NCBI RefSeq assembly: GCF_025854275.1
Contig: NZ_CP107567.1
Location: 5,828,001 to 5,892,000, forward strand
Length of the DNA stretch: 64,000 bases
DNA from: Streptomyces peucetius
GTDB lineage: Bacteria; Actinomycetota; Actinomycetes; Streptomycetales; Streptomycetaceae
Direction: 5' to 3'
This document shows, one piece after another, positions 16,263 to 25,609 of this stretch. Numbering within the stretch: position 1 is the stretch's first letter; each line of letters opens with the position of its first letter. A program made the position numbers and the translations under genes. The notes under the pieces are model-generated. The model was not told where the DNA came from and did not search any database. It worked only from the letters and a program-made list of their open reading frames with translations.

Positions 16263-16784
16263 CTACAGAGATCCCGGCTCGCCGTCGGCGATGAACCGCG
16301 TCAGGGATCCCTCCAGCAGTTCCAGAAATTGCCGCAGGTCGTCGGCTACCTTGTCGAGCTCTGGTTCGTCCAGTGATGCCGTCCGCGTCCGATGAACCGA
16401 CCCATCAGGACCTGCAACGTAGGAGAGGCCACCTCCGTTCGAGCCGATGGCGACCATCTGGTCCGCGTCGGCATCGACAGCGCCGTGCTCCTGGAGTCGC
16501 AGAAGGACGTCGCTTGCCGGGTCGAGGAAGTATCCGTTGCCGACGTCCGCCCAGGTCACGTCACCGATGCTGTCGTAGAAAGTGACCAGGTCGGCCTGGA
16601 TAAGGCCCGCTTGGGCAAGCGTGCGAGCCGCGGTTCGAGCATCGCGGCTGGCCGGCCGGACCTCGTTAGGACCGGGGGGAAAGCCGTGCCGACGCTCGAA
16701 CTCGTCTGTCATTGCCGCGAGGGTTCCGGAGACTCTGTCTGTCCACGAGGCCAGCCAGGCGGGTGAAAGCGAACGGTCACTCAT
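16263..16784 (-). CDS. SUKH/SMI1-like protein, candidate orphan immunity protein
   Basis: A 173-residue soluble protein. The N-terminus is helical (LAAMTDEFERRHGFPPGPNE). The middle holds segments typical of SMI1/KNR4 (SUKH) proteins: DLVTFYDSIGDVTWADVGNG with YFLDPASDVL, then an IGSNGGGLSYVAGPDG strand pair, and a C-terminal helix (LDEPELDKVADDLRQFLELL). SUKH proteins commonly neutralise polymorphic toxins. An RHS toxin locus lies 3.3 kb to the right, but an IS and an AraC-cupin pair stand between, so a direct link is speculative. The family call rests on motif similarity. It ends with a short hairpin and starts just beside the IS5-type element, so it may have lost a partner toxin gene through that insertion. 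Confidence 0.65.
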   Translation of the reverse strand: MSDRSLSPAWLASWTDRVSGTLAAMTDEFERRHGFPPGPNEVRPASRDARTAARTLAQAGLIQADLVTFYDSIGDVTWADVGNGYFLDPASDVLLRLQEHGAVDADADQMVAIGSNGGGLSYVAGPDGSVHRTRTASLDEPELDKVADDLRQFLELLEGSLTRFIADGEPGSL

Positions 16785-16817
16785 GAGGCCGGATCATGGC
16801 ATGAGCCACGGACATCC

Positions 16818-17719
16818 ATGAGGTGACCGGCGGCCTTGTACCCCAACGTCAGCGCAATGCCCTGAGTTGTCGGTGAGTGATGAGGCAGCAGGCGAGCTTG
16901 AGGAAGGCTTCGTGGATGTCGGCCCGCCGTTCCCACCTGATCCGCAGGCGTCGGAAGCCGTGCAACCAGGCAAAACTCCTCTCCACGACCCAGCGGTAGG
17001 TGCCCAGCCCGGTGCCATGCCGGGTGCCGCGGCGGGCGATCGCGGGCACGATGCCACGGGCGCGAACCTGGTCGCGGTAGATGTCGTGGTCGTAGCCGCG
17101 GTCGGCGAACAGCGAGTCCGGCTTGCGGCGGGGACGGCCGACCCGGCCGCGGACCGGTGGGATCGCGTCGAGCAAGGGCAGTAGTTGGGTGACGTCGTTG
17201 CGGTTGCCGCCGGTCAGTAGGACAGCCAGCGGGGTGCCGTGCCCGTCAGTGATCAAGTGGTGTTTGGAGCCAGCCCGGCCCCGGTCAACCGGCGAGGGGC
17301 CCGTCTGGCTCCCCCTTTTAGCGCCCTGATGTGGGAGGAGTCGACCACGCAGCGGGACCAGTCCAGCCGCAAGGCCGCGTTCAGTTCGGCCAGCAGGACC
17401 TCGTGCAGTCGCTGCCAGACGTCGGCCTCGTTCCAGTCCCGTAAGCGGCGCCAGCACGTCATGCCCGAGCCGAAGCCGAGGTCTTGTGGCAGGTACTCCC
17501 ACTGGATCCCGGTGTGCAGCACGTACAGGATCCCGCACAGCACCTGCCGGTCCGGCAGCGGCTTGCGTCCCGGGTGCCGAAAGCGTCGCTCGCGCTGCGG
17601 AACAGCGGCTCCAACCGGTCCCACAGCTCATCCGACACGATCCATGGCGACCTTCCCCACACCGAACCGAACGCTCAACTACCTCCCTGGACACGGCCGT
17701 CAGGACCGAGCCACCTCAT
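16818..17719. mobile_element. IS5-family insertion sequence, probably inactive
   Basis: A transposase gene read leftward fills this stretch. Short inverted ends can be seen: ATGAGGTG at 16818-16825 and CACCTCAT at 17712-17719, with further loose matching inside. No clear target duplication is visible, so the ends are approximate. The element carries one disabling indel near the transposase start. Confidence 0.55.
16849..17662 (-). pseudogene. IS5-family DDE transposase, frameshifted
   Basis: Three frames together make a full IS5-family transposase. The start (IVSDELWDRLEPLF) is in the first frame. One missing C near 17600 (TTCCGCAG for TTCCCGCAG) moves to a second frame with RRFRHPGRKPLPDRQVLCGI and the first catalytic Asp in CVVDSSHIRALK. 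At 17311-17320 the minus strand reads CTAAAAGGGGG, and a -1 slip there joins ALK to RGSQTGPSPVDRGRAGSKHH in the third frame, followed by DRGYDHD (second Asp) and the final RRLRIRWERRADIHEAFLKL. The second shift looks like a programmed frameshift used by some IS5 elements; the first looks like damage. Confidence 0.8.
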
Positions 17720-17850
17720 TGTGTTAGCCGCTATGAAGCGTTTACGAAAGCCATAAAAAGGCGCTAGTGCTCTGACCGCATAGGTTCGCCGGGTTGATCT
17801 GCAAAGGCGGAGGCCATTGGGGCGTTTGGAGGCGAGCATCCGATGCGGGC
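17720..17850. other. Gap between the IS and the AraC gene, possible end of another element
   Basis: 131 bases with no gene. The stretch AGTGCTCTGACCGCATAGG followed by TTCGCCGGGTTGATC looks like the terminal region of a Streptomyces insertion sequence, but no matching partner end is present in the window, so this is only a guess. Confidence 0.25.
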
Positions 17851-18681
17851 TCAGGAGGTAGTTGGGTACGAACCGGTGCGAGTGCGCTGGTAGCGCGCGG
17901 GCGTGGTGCCAACGTGGCGTGTGAAGTGTCGGTTGAGGTGGGCCTGGTCGTGCAATCCAACGGTTGTGGCGACCTCGGCGGGTCGGTGGCCGTCGAGGAG
18001 GAGGCTACGGGCGTGTTCGATCCGCTTGCCGGTGAGGTAGGCGTGTGGCGGAAGGCCGTATGTCTGCTTGAAGCAGCGGATCAGGTGGGTGGGGTGGGCA
18101 TGCAGGGTGGCCGCGGCCTCGTGCAGGGAAAGGCCGGCGTGGGTCCGTGAGTCCAGTAGTTCCCGCAGCTGAGCGGCGAGCCGGTTTGCCTCACGCCCCG
18201 GTGCGCGGGGCTGGAGCGCAGCGAGGTGGAAGTGGAGCCGTTCTCTGATGAATGAGAGGCGGGACTCGGCTTCGAAGGCGTCTTCGGGATGGACGAGAGC
18301 GGTGTGCAGCTGGTCGATCCGGCCGCGCAGTAGTTCATCGTTGAGGACCGGGGTGTCTGCCGCCCGGCCGGCCAAATGCTGCGGGAGTACGGAGTCGTCA
18401 AGGTAGAGGTTGCGCTTGCGGAACCCGGATTCGGTGACGGTCCGACCGTCATGGGGGACGCCGGGAGGCAGCAGGAGGACGTTGGTGCTGCCGGTCGCCC
18501 CGTGGCGGTGACGGTCGAGTGCGAAGTCCACGGAGCCGTCGTCGAGGATCATCAGGTCCCACGTGTCGTGGGTGTGGGCCGGATATGCGTGGTCGGTGAA
18601 GTGGGCGTGGAAGACCTCGGCGATCCCGGGAACCGGCGGCCGCCAGGCGCTGATGGACGTGCGGGGGCGGTCAGAGGCCAT
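17851..18681 (-). CDS. AraC-family transcriptional regulator
   Basis: A 276-residue regulator from ATG 18681 (five residues longer if 18696 is used). The N-terminal half is a cupin-type AraC ligand-binding domain (FHAHFTDHAYPAHTHDTWDL; LLLPPGVPHDGRT). The C-terminal 100 residues hold the paired helix-turn-helix: LSLHEAAATLHAHPTHLIRCFKQ, GLPPHAYLTGKRIEHAR, VATTVGLHDQAHLNRHFTRH and the final VGTTPARYQ. It is divergent from a small cupin gene across about 106 bases, so it probably controls that gene and itself. The inducer is unknown. Ribosome site is weak. Confidence 0.9.
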   Translation of the reverse strand: MASDRPRTSISAWRPPVPGIAEVFHAHFTDHAYPAHTHDTWDLMILDDGSVDFALDRHRHGATGSTNVLLLPPGVPHDGRTVTESGFRKRNLYLDDSVLPQHLAGRAADTPVLNDELLRGRIDQLHTALVHPEDAFEAESRLSFIRERLHFHLAALQPRAPGREANRLAAQLRELLDSRTHAGLSLHEAAATLHAHPTHLIRCFKQTYGLPPHAYLTGKRIEHARSLLLDGHRPAEVATTVGLHDQAHLNRHFTRHVGTTPARYQRTRTGSYPTTS

Positions 18682-18787
18682 GCCAGGAACGTACAAGACC
18701 CGCGGAGTCGGGACGCGGCAGGCTCGTCACACCGGCCGAGGGCCTGAGAGGCCGCTTGCGGTGCCCGGTCTTGAGGAGGGATTCCAT

Positions 18788-19159
18788 ATGTCCACGTCAG
18801 CTGTTCCCGTCAACCTCGTCGACAAGCTCGCGCAGTTCAGCGAGCTGTGGTCGCAGAAGAAGGTGGCGGTGCTCAACGACTACGAGGTCAAGCTGGCCAA
18901 ACTGAAGGGGGAGTTCGTCTGGCACACCCACGAGGACACCGATGAATTGATCCTGGTCATCAGCGGGCGGCTCACCATCCGGCTCAGGGATGGCGATGTG
19001 GTGTTGGAACCCGGCGAACTGTTCGTGGTTCCCCGCGGGGTCGAGCACTGCACCGCGGCCGACGAGGAGACCGCGATCCTGTTGCTCGAACCGGCTGGAA
19101 CGATGAACACCGGTGACGCAGGAGGGCCGATGACCAAGACGGCCGAGAACCTTAGCTGA
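18788..19159 (+). CDS. Small single-domain cupin protein
   Basis: A 123-residue cytoplasmic protein with the cupin_2 beta-barrel. Metal-binding motif 1 is WHTHEDTDELILVISGRLTI (two His and a Glu) and motif 2 is PGELFVVPRGVEHCT (one His). The sequence from VNLVDKLAQFSELW to the end fits a mannose-6-phosphate isomerase-like cupin of unknown substrate. The ATG at 18788 follows GAGGAGGG at good spacing. It is divergent from the AraC regulator and ends 10 bases before the IS630 transposase gene that faces it. Function may be small-molecule binding or oxidation; nothing nearby decides it. Confidence 0.88.
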   Translation: MSTSAVPVNLVDKLAQFSELWSQKKVAVLNDYEVKLAKLKGEFVWHTHEDTDELILVISGRLTIRLRDGDVVLEPGELFVVPRGVEHCTAADEETAILLLEPAGTMNTGDAGGPMTKTAENLS

Positions 19160-19168
19160 GGCGGGCCG

Positions 19169-20055
19169 TCAGGCCGCGGCCTTGAGTGGTCGTCCACCCC
19201 AGCGGATGCCCTTATCGCTGCGGACGCGGGCACGTTCGCGTCGTTGGGCGGCCAGGACGTCGGGATGGCGGGTGTTCTGATTGCGCCAGCGCAGATAGCG
19301 GTGCAACTCCTGTGTGTGAACGGTGTGGTTGGGGTGGTTCGAGTTGGCGAGGGTGAACTGCCGCAGTGGCCCGAAGTGCGCCTCGATCGGGTTCGCCCAG
19401 GACGCGTTCGTCGGGGTGATCCCTTTGCGGCGCCGGTTGACGCCCCACAGAGTGTCGTTGCCGACCGAGTAACAGCCGTGGAAGTACGTGACCCCGTGGG
19501 TGCGGTGGAAGGTCGCCGCCAGCCGGTCGGGCCTGCCCTTCTCCGCCCAGCAGGCCCCGGCAGTGGGGCGGATGCCGAGCGGCCCGAACTCGTCGAAGGC
19601 GAGAGTGCGATCGGGCCGCTCGGCCAGCGCGTACTCGATCCGGTCCAGCTTGGCGTCGAAGTCTGGGTCGCTTGATTCCTCCCAGGTCTTGGTCCGTTGA
19701 AATGTCACGCCGCGACGGTGAAGCAGGCAGCGCAGGGCCTCGCGGCCGATGCGTATCGGACGGGCGACGTTGCGCCGCAGATGGTCGGCGAGCTTGCGGA
19801 TCGACCAGCGGGTGAAGGGCTTGCCGAGTTTGGTGGGGCGGCTGGTGGCCGTCTGGATGACGAACTCCTCGTCGTCAGGGGTAAGCAGGCGGGGACGGCC
19901 TCCCGCCCACTGAGGGTCCAGGCAGGCCAGCCCGATCTCGTTGAAGCGGTGGATCAGGTCACGGACGGTGTCCTCGTCCGCCTGCACCAGATTCGCGATC
20001 ACCAGCGCGGTGTTTCCGCCCGCCGAGGCCAGCAGCATCATCGCTCTACGGAGTA
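19169..20055 (-). pseudogene. IS630-family transposase, internally deleted and 5'-truncated
   Basis: The open frame (19169-20095) encodes 308 residues. Residues from about 15 on match IS630-family transposases: RAMMLLASAGGN, EDTVRDLIHRFNEIGLACLD, GREALRCLLHRRGVTFQRTK and the first catalytic Asp in LAFDEFGPLGIRPTAG. After WGVNRRRKG the sequence jumps directly to TNASWANPIEAHFGPLRQF. The roughly 50 residues usually between them, which carry the second catalytic Asp (LDNLSAHK-type motif), are missing. The N-terminus is also short, and its first codons (20056-20095) are really antisense of the RHS gene. The protein cannot be active. The lost part explains why the copy is stable here. Confidence 0.8.
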
Positions 20056-23000
20056 CGGGTGACGACAAGCGCACGCTGCGGACCGTGCGGACCAAGACGA
20101 CGTACGAGTCGACCTATGGTCTGCCGATCCTGGTGGAGTCGCTCGGCGATGCCGACGCCACCAAGACCAATGACGATTCCTGCACGAAGCTGGAGTACCT
20201 GCACCACACCGGCAAGAACCTGATCGGTCTGTCCAAGCAGGTCCTGGTCTCTCCGACGCTCTGTGCCAACGCCGACTGGGCCGATCTCAGCACGTTGAGC
20301 GGCGCCACCCGTACCGCGTACGACGGCACCGCGTACGGCACCGCTCTCAGCGCCACGACCCGCGGTCTCGCGACCGAGACCTGGTCGCTGAACGACAAGG
20401 GCACCGGTTTCCAGACCGGCGGCACGGTGGTCTTCGACGCCATCGGCCGTGTCACCAAGCAGATCGACCCGGATCTCAAGGAGTCCTCGATCACCTTCGA
20501 CCCGCCCACGGGTCAGGTGTTCAAGATCACCCAGACCAATCCGCTCGGCCACACGCAGATCCAGGAGCTCGAGCCGGGGCGCGCTGTCACGCTGAAGACG
20601 ACCGACGCCAACGGGCACGTCAGTGAGGCGAAGTTCGACCCGCTGGGCCGGCTCGCCGAGGTGTGGGCCCCGGGCCGCACCCCGACTACGGGTGCCGTGC
20701 CGGACTTCCGCGCCGAGTACGTGATCCCGGCCGAGGAGACCGACCCGACCGACCCGGACGGCCGCAAGATCCGCAAGCCTCCGTACGTCACGACCTACAG
20801 CCGTGGCTACGAGGACCGGGTCGAGAAGGCCGTCACGATCTACGACGGTCTGGGCCGCGAGCGCCAGACACAGGAGGAAGCTGACGGCGGCGGCCGTCTG
20901 ATCACCGACACGCTGTACAACACGGCCGGTGAGGTCTACCAGACCAACAACGCCTACCTGAACCAGGACGACCCGCGCGGTGAGCTGTTCACGCCGCGCG
21001 CGGACACCACGGTTCCGAACATCACCCGCTACAAGTACGACGGCCTCGGCCGCGTGCTCGAGGAAATGCCGGTCCTCAAGGTCAAGCTCACCGGCACGAC
21101 CGAGGCCATCTCCCAGCCGGTCCCCGAGAAGGCGACCCGCTACGAGTACGGCCCTGACTGGTCGAAGGTGATCCACCCGGAGGGGAACTCCTCCTACCGC
21201 GTCTACACCGATGCCCTGGGCCGCACCGTCCGCACGGACACGTTGAACCCGGCGGCGCCCGACGGCTACACGTCGACGCGCTACGAGTACAACAACCGCG
21301 GTCAGGTGGCCAAGGCGACCAGCTCGGTCGACCCGACCCACCCGTGGTCGTGGACGTACGACAAGCGTGGCCGGATGGAGACCGCGACCGACCCGGACAC
21401 GGGCACGACGCGGACCGCGTACGACCACCGCGACCGGATCCTGACCACGACCGACGCGCGTGGCACCACGATCTGGAGCGGCTACGACGAGCTGTCCCGG
21501 CCCAAGGAGCAGCGTCTGAGCAGCTCCACGGGCACGCTGCTCGCCGCGTTCTCGTACGACTCCGTCGCAGGCGGCAAGGGCATGCCCGCCTCTGCCACCC
21601 GGTACACCGACGGCCTGGCGTACACGCAGAAGGTCAACGGCTACACCAGCGACTACCAGCCCACGTCTACGACGCTGTCGCTGCCGCCGACGCTGGCTAG
21701 CACCTGGGGCCTGCTGCCCGAGTACAAGTACGACTACAACTACTCCGACAACGGCATGCTGGAGGAGGCGAACCTCCCCAAGGCCGGCAAGTTCGACGCC
21801 GAGAAGCTGGTCATCCGTTACAACAAGGACGGCAACCCGGTCTCGATCTCGGGTAAGGACTGGTACGGCTCGGAGACGGTCTACTCGCCCTACGGCCAGG
21901 TCATGCGCTCGACAATGGGCGCCCTGCCGTACCGGGTGTGGACCCAGAACTCGTACGACGAGTCCACCGGTGAGCTGCAGAAGCAGATGGTCTACCGGGA
22001 ACAGACCCCGCTGGTCAACAACAACCTGGTGTCGAACCGCGAGTACACCTACGACCCGGCCGGCAACGTCACGGGCATCCGTGAGCACGCCACCGGGATC
22101 GAGGAGCGGCAATGCTTCACCTATGACCCGCTGGGTCAGCTGAAGGAGGCCTGGACCTCCAAGGACCAGACCGCCTGTACCTCGCCGACCAACACCGACG
22201 GCACCCTGAACGTCGCCGCTGGCGCGGACACCTCCGGCTACTGGCAGCAGTACGAGTACGACCTGCTGGGCAACCGGACCAAGCTGGTCGAGAAGGACCT
22301 GACCGGCGCCACGGCAAAGGACTCGACCACCACGTACGGGTACGGTGTGGGCGCGGCCAAGAGCCAGCCGCACACCCTGACCAAGGTGTCGAAGACCTAC
22401 ACCACCCCCGCGGATGCGCGGGTCAAGGCCGAGGCCGAGCGTTTGTACGAGCTCACGGGTCAGACCAAGTCCGTCGCCTCGATCGAGAACGGTGACAAGC
22501 AGACGCTGTCCTGGACGGCGGACGGCAAGGTCGACCGGATCACTGGTGCGGGAACCGGCGGCCAGACCCCGTACGTGGGCCTCGCCGACAAGTGCCTCGA
22601 CCTCAAGAGCGGTCTCGCGGCCGCCGCACAGCCGATCCAGCTGTACAGCTGCAACACCTCCGTAGCGCAGAGCTGGAAGTTCACGCCCACTCCGGGCACG
22701 GAGACGGCTCCGCAGACCGACCCGAACCGGGGCACCCTGTCGGTGTACGACAACTGGTGTGTCCAGCCGGCCGCGAACACGGCCGGGTTTGCGGTCCAAC
22801 TCCAGAAGTGCAATGGCGTGGCCGCGCAGGAGCTGAAGCGGAACACCGCCGGTCAGCTCACGCACATCGCGTCGGGCCTGTGCCTGGCGGTGCAGGGCGC
22901 CAACTCGGCGAGCGGCACCCCGATCGTCCTCGCCGCCTGCGACAGCACCTCCGCCGCGCAGCTGTGGGCGCCGCAGAACGACACCCGTCACATCTACGGC

Positions 23001-23453
23001 CCCGGCGGCGAGCGTCTGCTGACCATCAAGGGCAAGCAGGCCACCCTGCACCTGGGTGACACCGAGGTCACCGTCCAGCAGGGCGGCGTCCTGGTCAACA
23101 CGCAGCGCACCTACACCACCCCCGGTGGTGCGGTCATGCGCTACGCCTACGGCACGGGTACGGATTCACTGGTCGGCCTGACCAGTGACCACCAGGGTTC
23201 GACGTACGCCGAGGTCGCCATGAGCGGCACGATGGCGGTGCGAATCCGCAAGCAAGACCCGTTCGGCAACCAGCGCGGCGCGGGCATGGTGGCTGTCAAC
23301 CTGCAGGCCCACACCGGTTTCCTCAACAAGACGCGGGACGACTCCTCCGGCTACACGCTGCTGGGCGCCCGTCAGTACGACGCGGTCGTCGGACGCTTCC
23401 TGTCCGCCGACCCGCAGATGGACCTGAACGACCCGCTGCAGGCCAACGGGTAG
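20056..23453 (+). pseudogene. RHS/YD-repeat polymorphic toxin gene, 5'- and 3'-truncated
   Basis: A plus-strand frame encodes more than 1100 residues of an RHS protein: repeated YD motifs (ARTAYDGTAYGTAL, YEYNNRGQVAKATSS, YDHRDRILTTTDARG, YDPAGNVTGIREH), followed by a ricin B-like lectin insert (DKCLDLKSG, SWKF, GLCLAVQGANSASGTPIVLA, AAQLW) and the RHS core end (RDDSSGYTLLGARQYDAVVG, RFLSADPQMDLNDP). Secreted RHS proteins form a shell around a C-terminal toxin. The true 5' end is absent: upstream of about 20056 the sequence is IS630 relic and then the cupin gene. At 23453 the frame ends in TAG exactly where the NGY-type core end and variable region should follow, so an internal piece has been lost. 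Same-frame toxin sequence resumes at about 23850. Confidence 0.85.
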
Positions 23454-23847
23454 AGGCGGCGGCCCTCGCGGGCGCGGGCCTGTCCGCGGCCCAGGTCGCG
23501 CAGGCGCAGGCCACCATGGGCAAGTCCCTGACCTCGGTGATCCTCGCTGCTGCCTGGAGCATCCTGAGCGACTTCATCGGACTCAGCGACGCCATGGCCT
23601 GCTTCGGCGGCGACATGTGGTCCTGCGGCAGCCTGATCATCGGGGCCATCCCGTGGGCCAAGCTGGGCAAGATCCCGTCCGTCCTGAAGGCCGTCAACCG
23701 GACGATCGACGCCATCCAGGCGTTCAAGAAGGCGAAGGCGGCCGCCGAGGCCGTCCTCAAGGCCGCCAAGGCCGCCGAGGCCGCGGCCTTGAAGGCCAAG
23801 AAGGCGGCCATCGAGAAGGCGAAGAAGGAGGCCGCGCAAGGCCAAGA
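23454..23847 (+). pseudogene. RHS gene middle fragment in a shifted frame
   Basis: In a second plus frame (from VEAAALAGAGLSAAQVAQAQ just after 23446) the RHS protein continues with ATMGKSLTSVILAAAWSILS, a hydrophobic stretch (ACFGGDMWSCGSLIIGAIPW) and an Ala/Lys-rich helix (FKKAKAAAEAVLKAAKAAEA). This is the pre-toxin linker seen in Streptomyces RHS proteins. Near 23847 (GCGCAAGGCC) an indel returns reading to the first frame. The fragment is therefore separated from both the RHS core and the Hint-toxin part by frame breaks. Confidence 0.65.
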
Positions 23848-24965
23848 AGAAGGCAGCCGAGGCCGCCAAGCGGAAGGCCGAAGCGGCGGCGGCCGCCAAG
23901 AAGAAGACCGGTAACCCCGTCCAGAAGCAGTCCCAGGCCAAGGCTGCGCCGAAGCCCTCCTCCCAGTCGGGCGGAAGTAAGGGCAGCAAGCCCAGCCAGT
24001 CCAAGCCGGGTGGCAGCTCCGGTGGCTCCTCCCGCAGCAGCGGTGGCTCCAGCGGCGGCGGCTCCGGCAAGGCCGGCTGCAACAGCTTCGTGCCCGGCAC
24101 GAAGGTGCTGATGGCCGACGGCTCCACCAAGCCGATCGAGAAGGTCAGGACCGGCGACAAGGTCCTCGCGACCGACCCGGAGACCGGGGAGAACCGTGTT
24201 GAGACAGTCACCGCGGAGATCAAGGGCCAGGGACTCAAGCACCTGGTCAAGATCACCGTCGACACCGACGGCAAGGCCGGCTCGAAGACGGCCCAGGTCA
24301 CCGCGACCGATGGCCACCCCTTCTGGGTCCCCGAGCTCCGCGCCTGGCTCCAGGCCACCGACCTGACGTCGGGCCAGTGGCTCCAGACCAGCGCCGGCAC
24401 CCGGGTCCAGATCACTGCGATCCAGCGCTGGACCGCCCAGGCGGCCACGGTTCACAACCTGACGGTCTCCGACATCCACACGTACTACGTGATGGCGTCG
24501 GCCACCTCGCTCCTCAACCACAACGACTCCTGCCCGACGGCAGGAGAGGGGCCCCCGGAGCGTGACCCGTACTCGCCCGAGCTCACCACGAAGCGCCGGG
24601 GCGAGAACGCCGCCAACTGGTCGGAGATCCTGAGGGAAGTCCACAACACCGTGAACGGTGTGGAGGACGGCTCGATCGCCCAGCGGACCAACGCGAACGG
24701 CCTGGACTGGTTCGATGCCCGCAGGCCCAACGGCGGCTACAACACCAACCACCCGTGGTACGGCGCGACCATCTACACGGGCGTCGGCAACGGCCGGAGT
24801 ACGAATTCGAACAACACGTTGACACGTGTGCTCGTGCGCGCAGACGGCGTGGTCGGGTACGTACTGGGACACAACTACAATCAGATTTACGAGTACGGAT
24901 ACGCCGGGCGTCTGCCTGGCAGACACAACCGTCCGCCGCAGAGTTGGTTGAACGCACACTCATGA
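23848..24965 (+). CDS. Hint domain plus C-terminal toxin module of the RHS protein
   Basis: The frame resumes with a Lys/Ala-rich and then Ser/Gly-rich linker, followed by a pre-toxin Hint (intein-like) domain: KAGCNSFVPGTKVLMADGST, GDKVLATDPETGE, TATDGHPFWVPELRAWLQA, VHNLTVSDIHTYYVMAS and LLNHN. Hint domains cut themselves to free the toxin. The remaining 146 residues (from DSCPTAGEG) form the toxin: an N-terminal segment with KRRGENAANWSEILREVHN, then DWFDARRPNGGYNTNHPWYG, ATIYTGVGNGRSTNSNNTLT and GYVLGHNYNQIYEYGYAGRL. I do not recognise the toxin family. The stop TGA overlaps the ATG of the next gene by ATGA. Without an intact RHS start the piece may not be translated unless an internal start is used. 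Confidence 0.7.
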
Positions 24966-25516
24966 AATCTCTCGCCGCAGCGGGTCTGCTGATAGTTGAC
25001 GGATGGAGTGAGCCCGAAGGGCTCATTCCGCCCCTCATCGCCGGCCAGGCACCGAGCTGCCCACCTGAGGAAGGCCGCGTCGAGGCCATGCTGGACATCG
25101 ACGACCCGCTGCTGCACGAGAAGGCGAACGCCGACTGGTACCGGCTGTCGGTCGAAGGAGGGCTCTTCTCCGAGACCGACCGCAGGTTCCTGCTCGCGCT
25201 CAGCGCCGGGGAGGACGTCCCCGCGCGGTGGATCTGCGTCGAGTTGCAGAGCTCGTGGGACATCATGGGGAAGGGTGCTGCCGGGCTGCTCGGCAGCGCG
25301 CCCTGCCGACCCGAGTTCAGCATGCTCTCGCTCGACGGCAACGTGCTGTGCTTCGCGACGACGTGGGAGCACGACATCAGCACCTCCGTGCTGCCGGCGC
25401 CGCATCGTTCGCAGGTCCTCCGACGGTTCGCCGAATGGGTGGCCAAGGGATCGATGGACGAGCCGGACGAGCCGCCGTGGAGCACGGAGGCACGCCGCTG
25501 GCTCGACAGCCGCTAG
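24962..25516 (+). CDS. Candidate immunity protein for the RHS toxin
   Basis: A 184-residue acidic, soluble protein with no signal peptide or membrane helix. Its ATG at 24962 overlaps the toxin stop (ATGA), the usual tight coupling of toxin and immunity genes. Sequence includes SLAAAGLLIVDGWSEPEG, a Trp/Asp-rich core (VPARWICVELQSSWDI) and a C-terminal helix (SQVLRRFAEWVAKGS). It matches no family I know. The gene is intact in a locus where the RHS gene itself is broken, which is what one expects if the immunity function is still under selection. Two strong hairpins follow the stop codon. Confidence 0.7.
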   Translation: MKSLAAAGLLIVDGWSEPEGLIPPLIAGQAPSCPPEEGRVEAMLDIDDPLLHEKANADWYRLSVEGGLFSETDRRFLLALSAGEDVPARWICVELQSSWDIMGKGAAGLLGSAPCRPEFSMLSLDGNVLCFATTWEHDISTSVLPAPHRSQVLRRFAEWVAKGSMDEPDEPPWSTEARRWLDSR

Positions 25517-25518
25517 GA

Positions 25519-25599
25519 GTGCGGCCGGGCCGGTCACCCCGGCCCGGCCGCACCGGCGCACGTTCGGGAGCCCCGACCGAAACATCGGTCGGGGCTCCC
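25519..25599 (+). terminator. Double hairpin terminator after the immunity gene
   Basis: A 15-bp perfect stem (25519-25533 with 25539-25553, loop TCACC) is followed by a 14-bp perfect stem (25566-25579 with 25586-25599, loop AAACAT) and then CCTTTT. The first stem includes the last bases around the immunity stop; the second has the T-run and can act for both strands. Confidence 0.85.
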
Positions 25600-25609
25600 A
25601 CCTTTTCCC

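Noticed and set aside
17720..17850. Further insertion sequence next to the IS5-type element
   Set aside because: Only one possible terminal motif is present, with no transposase and no second end; reported only as a weak gap note.
20046..23051. 1001-residue minus-strand open frame opposite the RHS gene
   Set aside because: The plus strand has clear YD repeats and lectin motifs; the minus frame is only low-complexity Val/Arg/Gly text.
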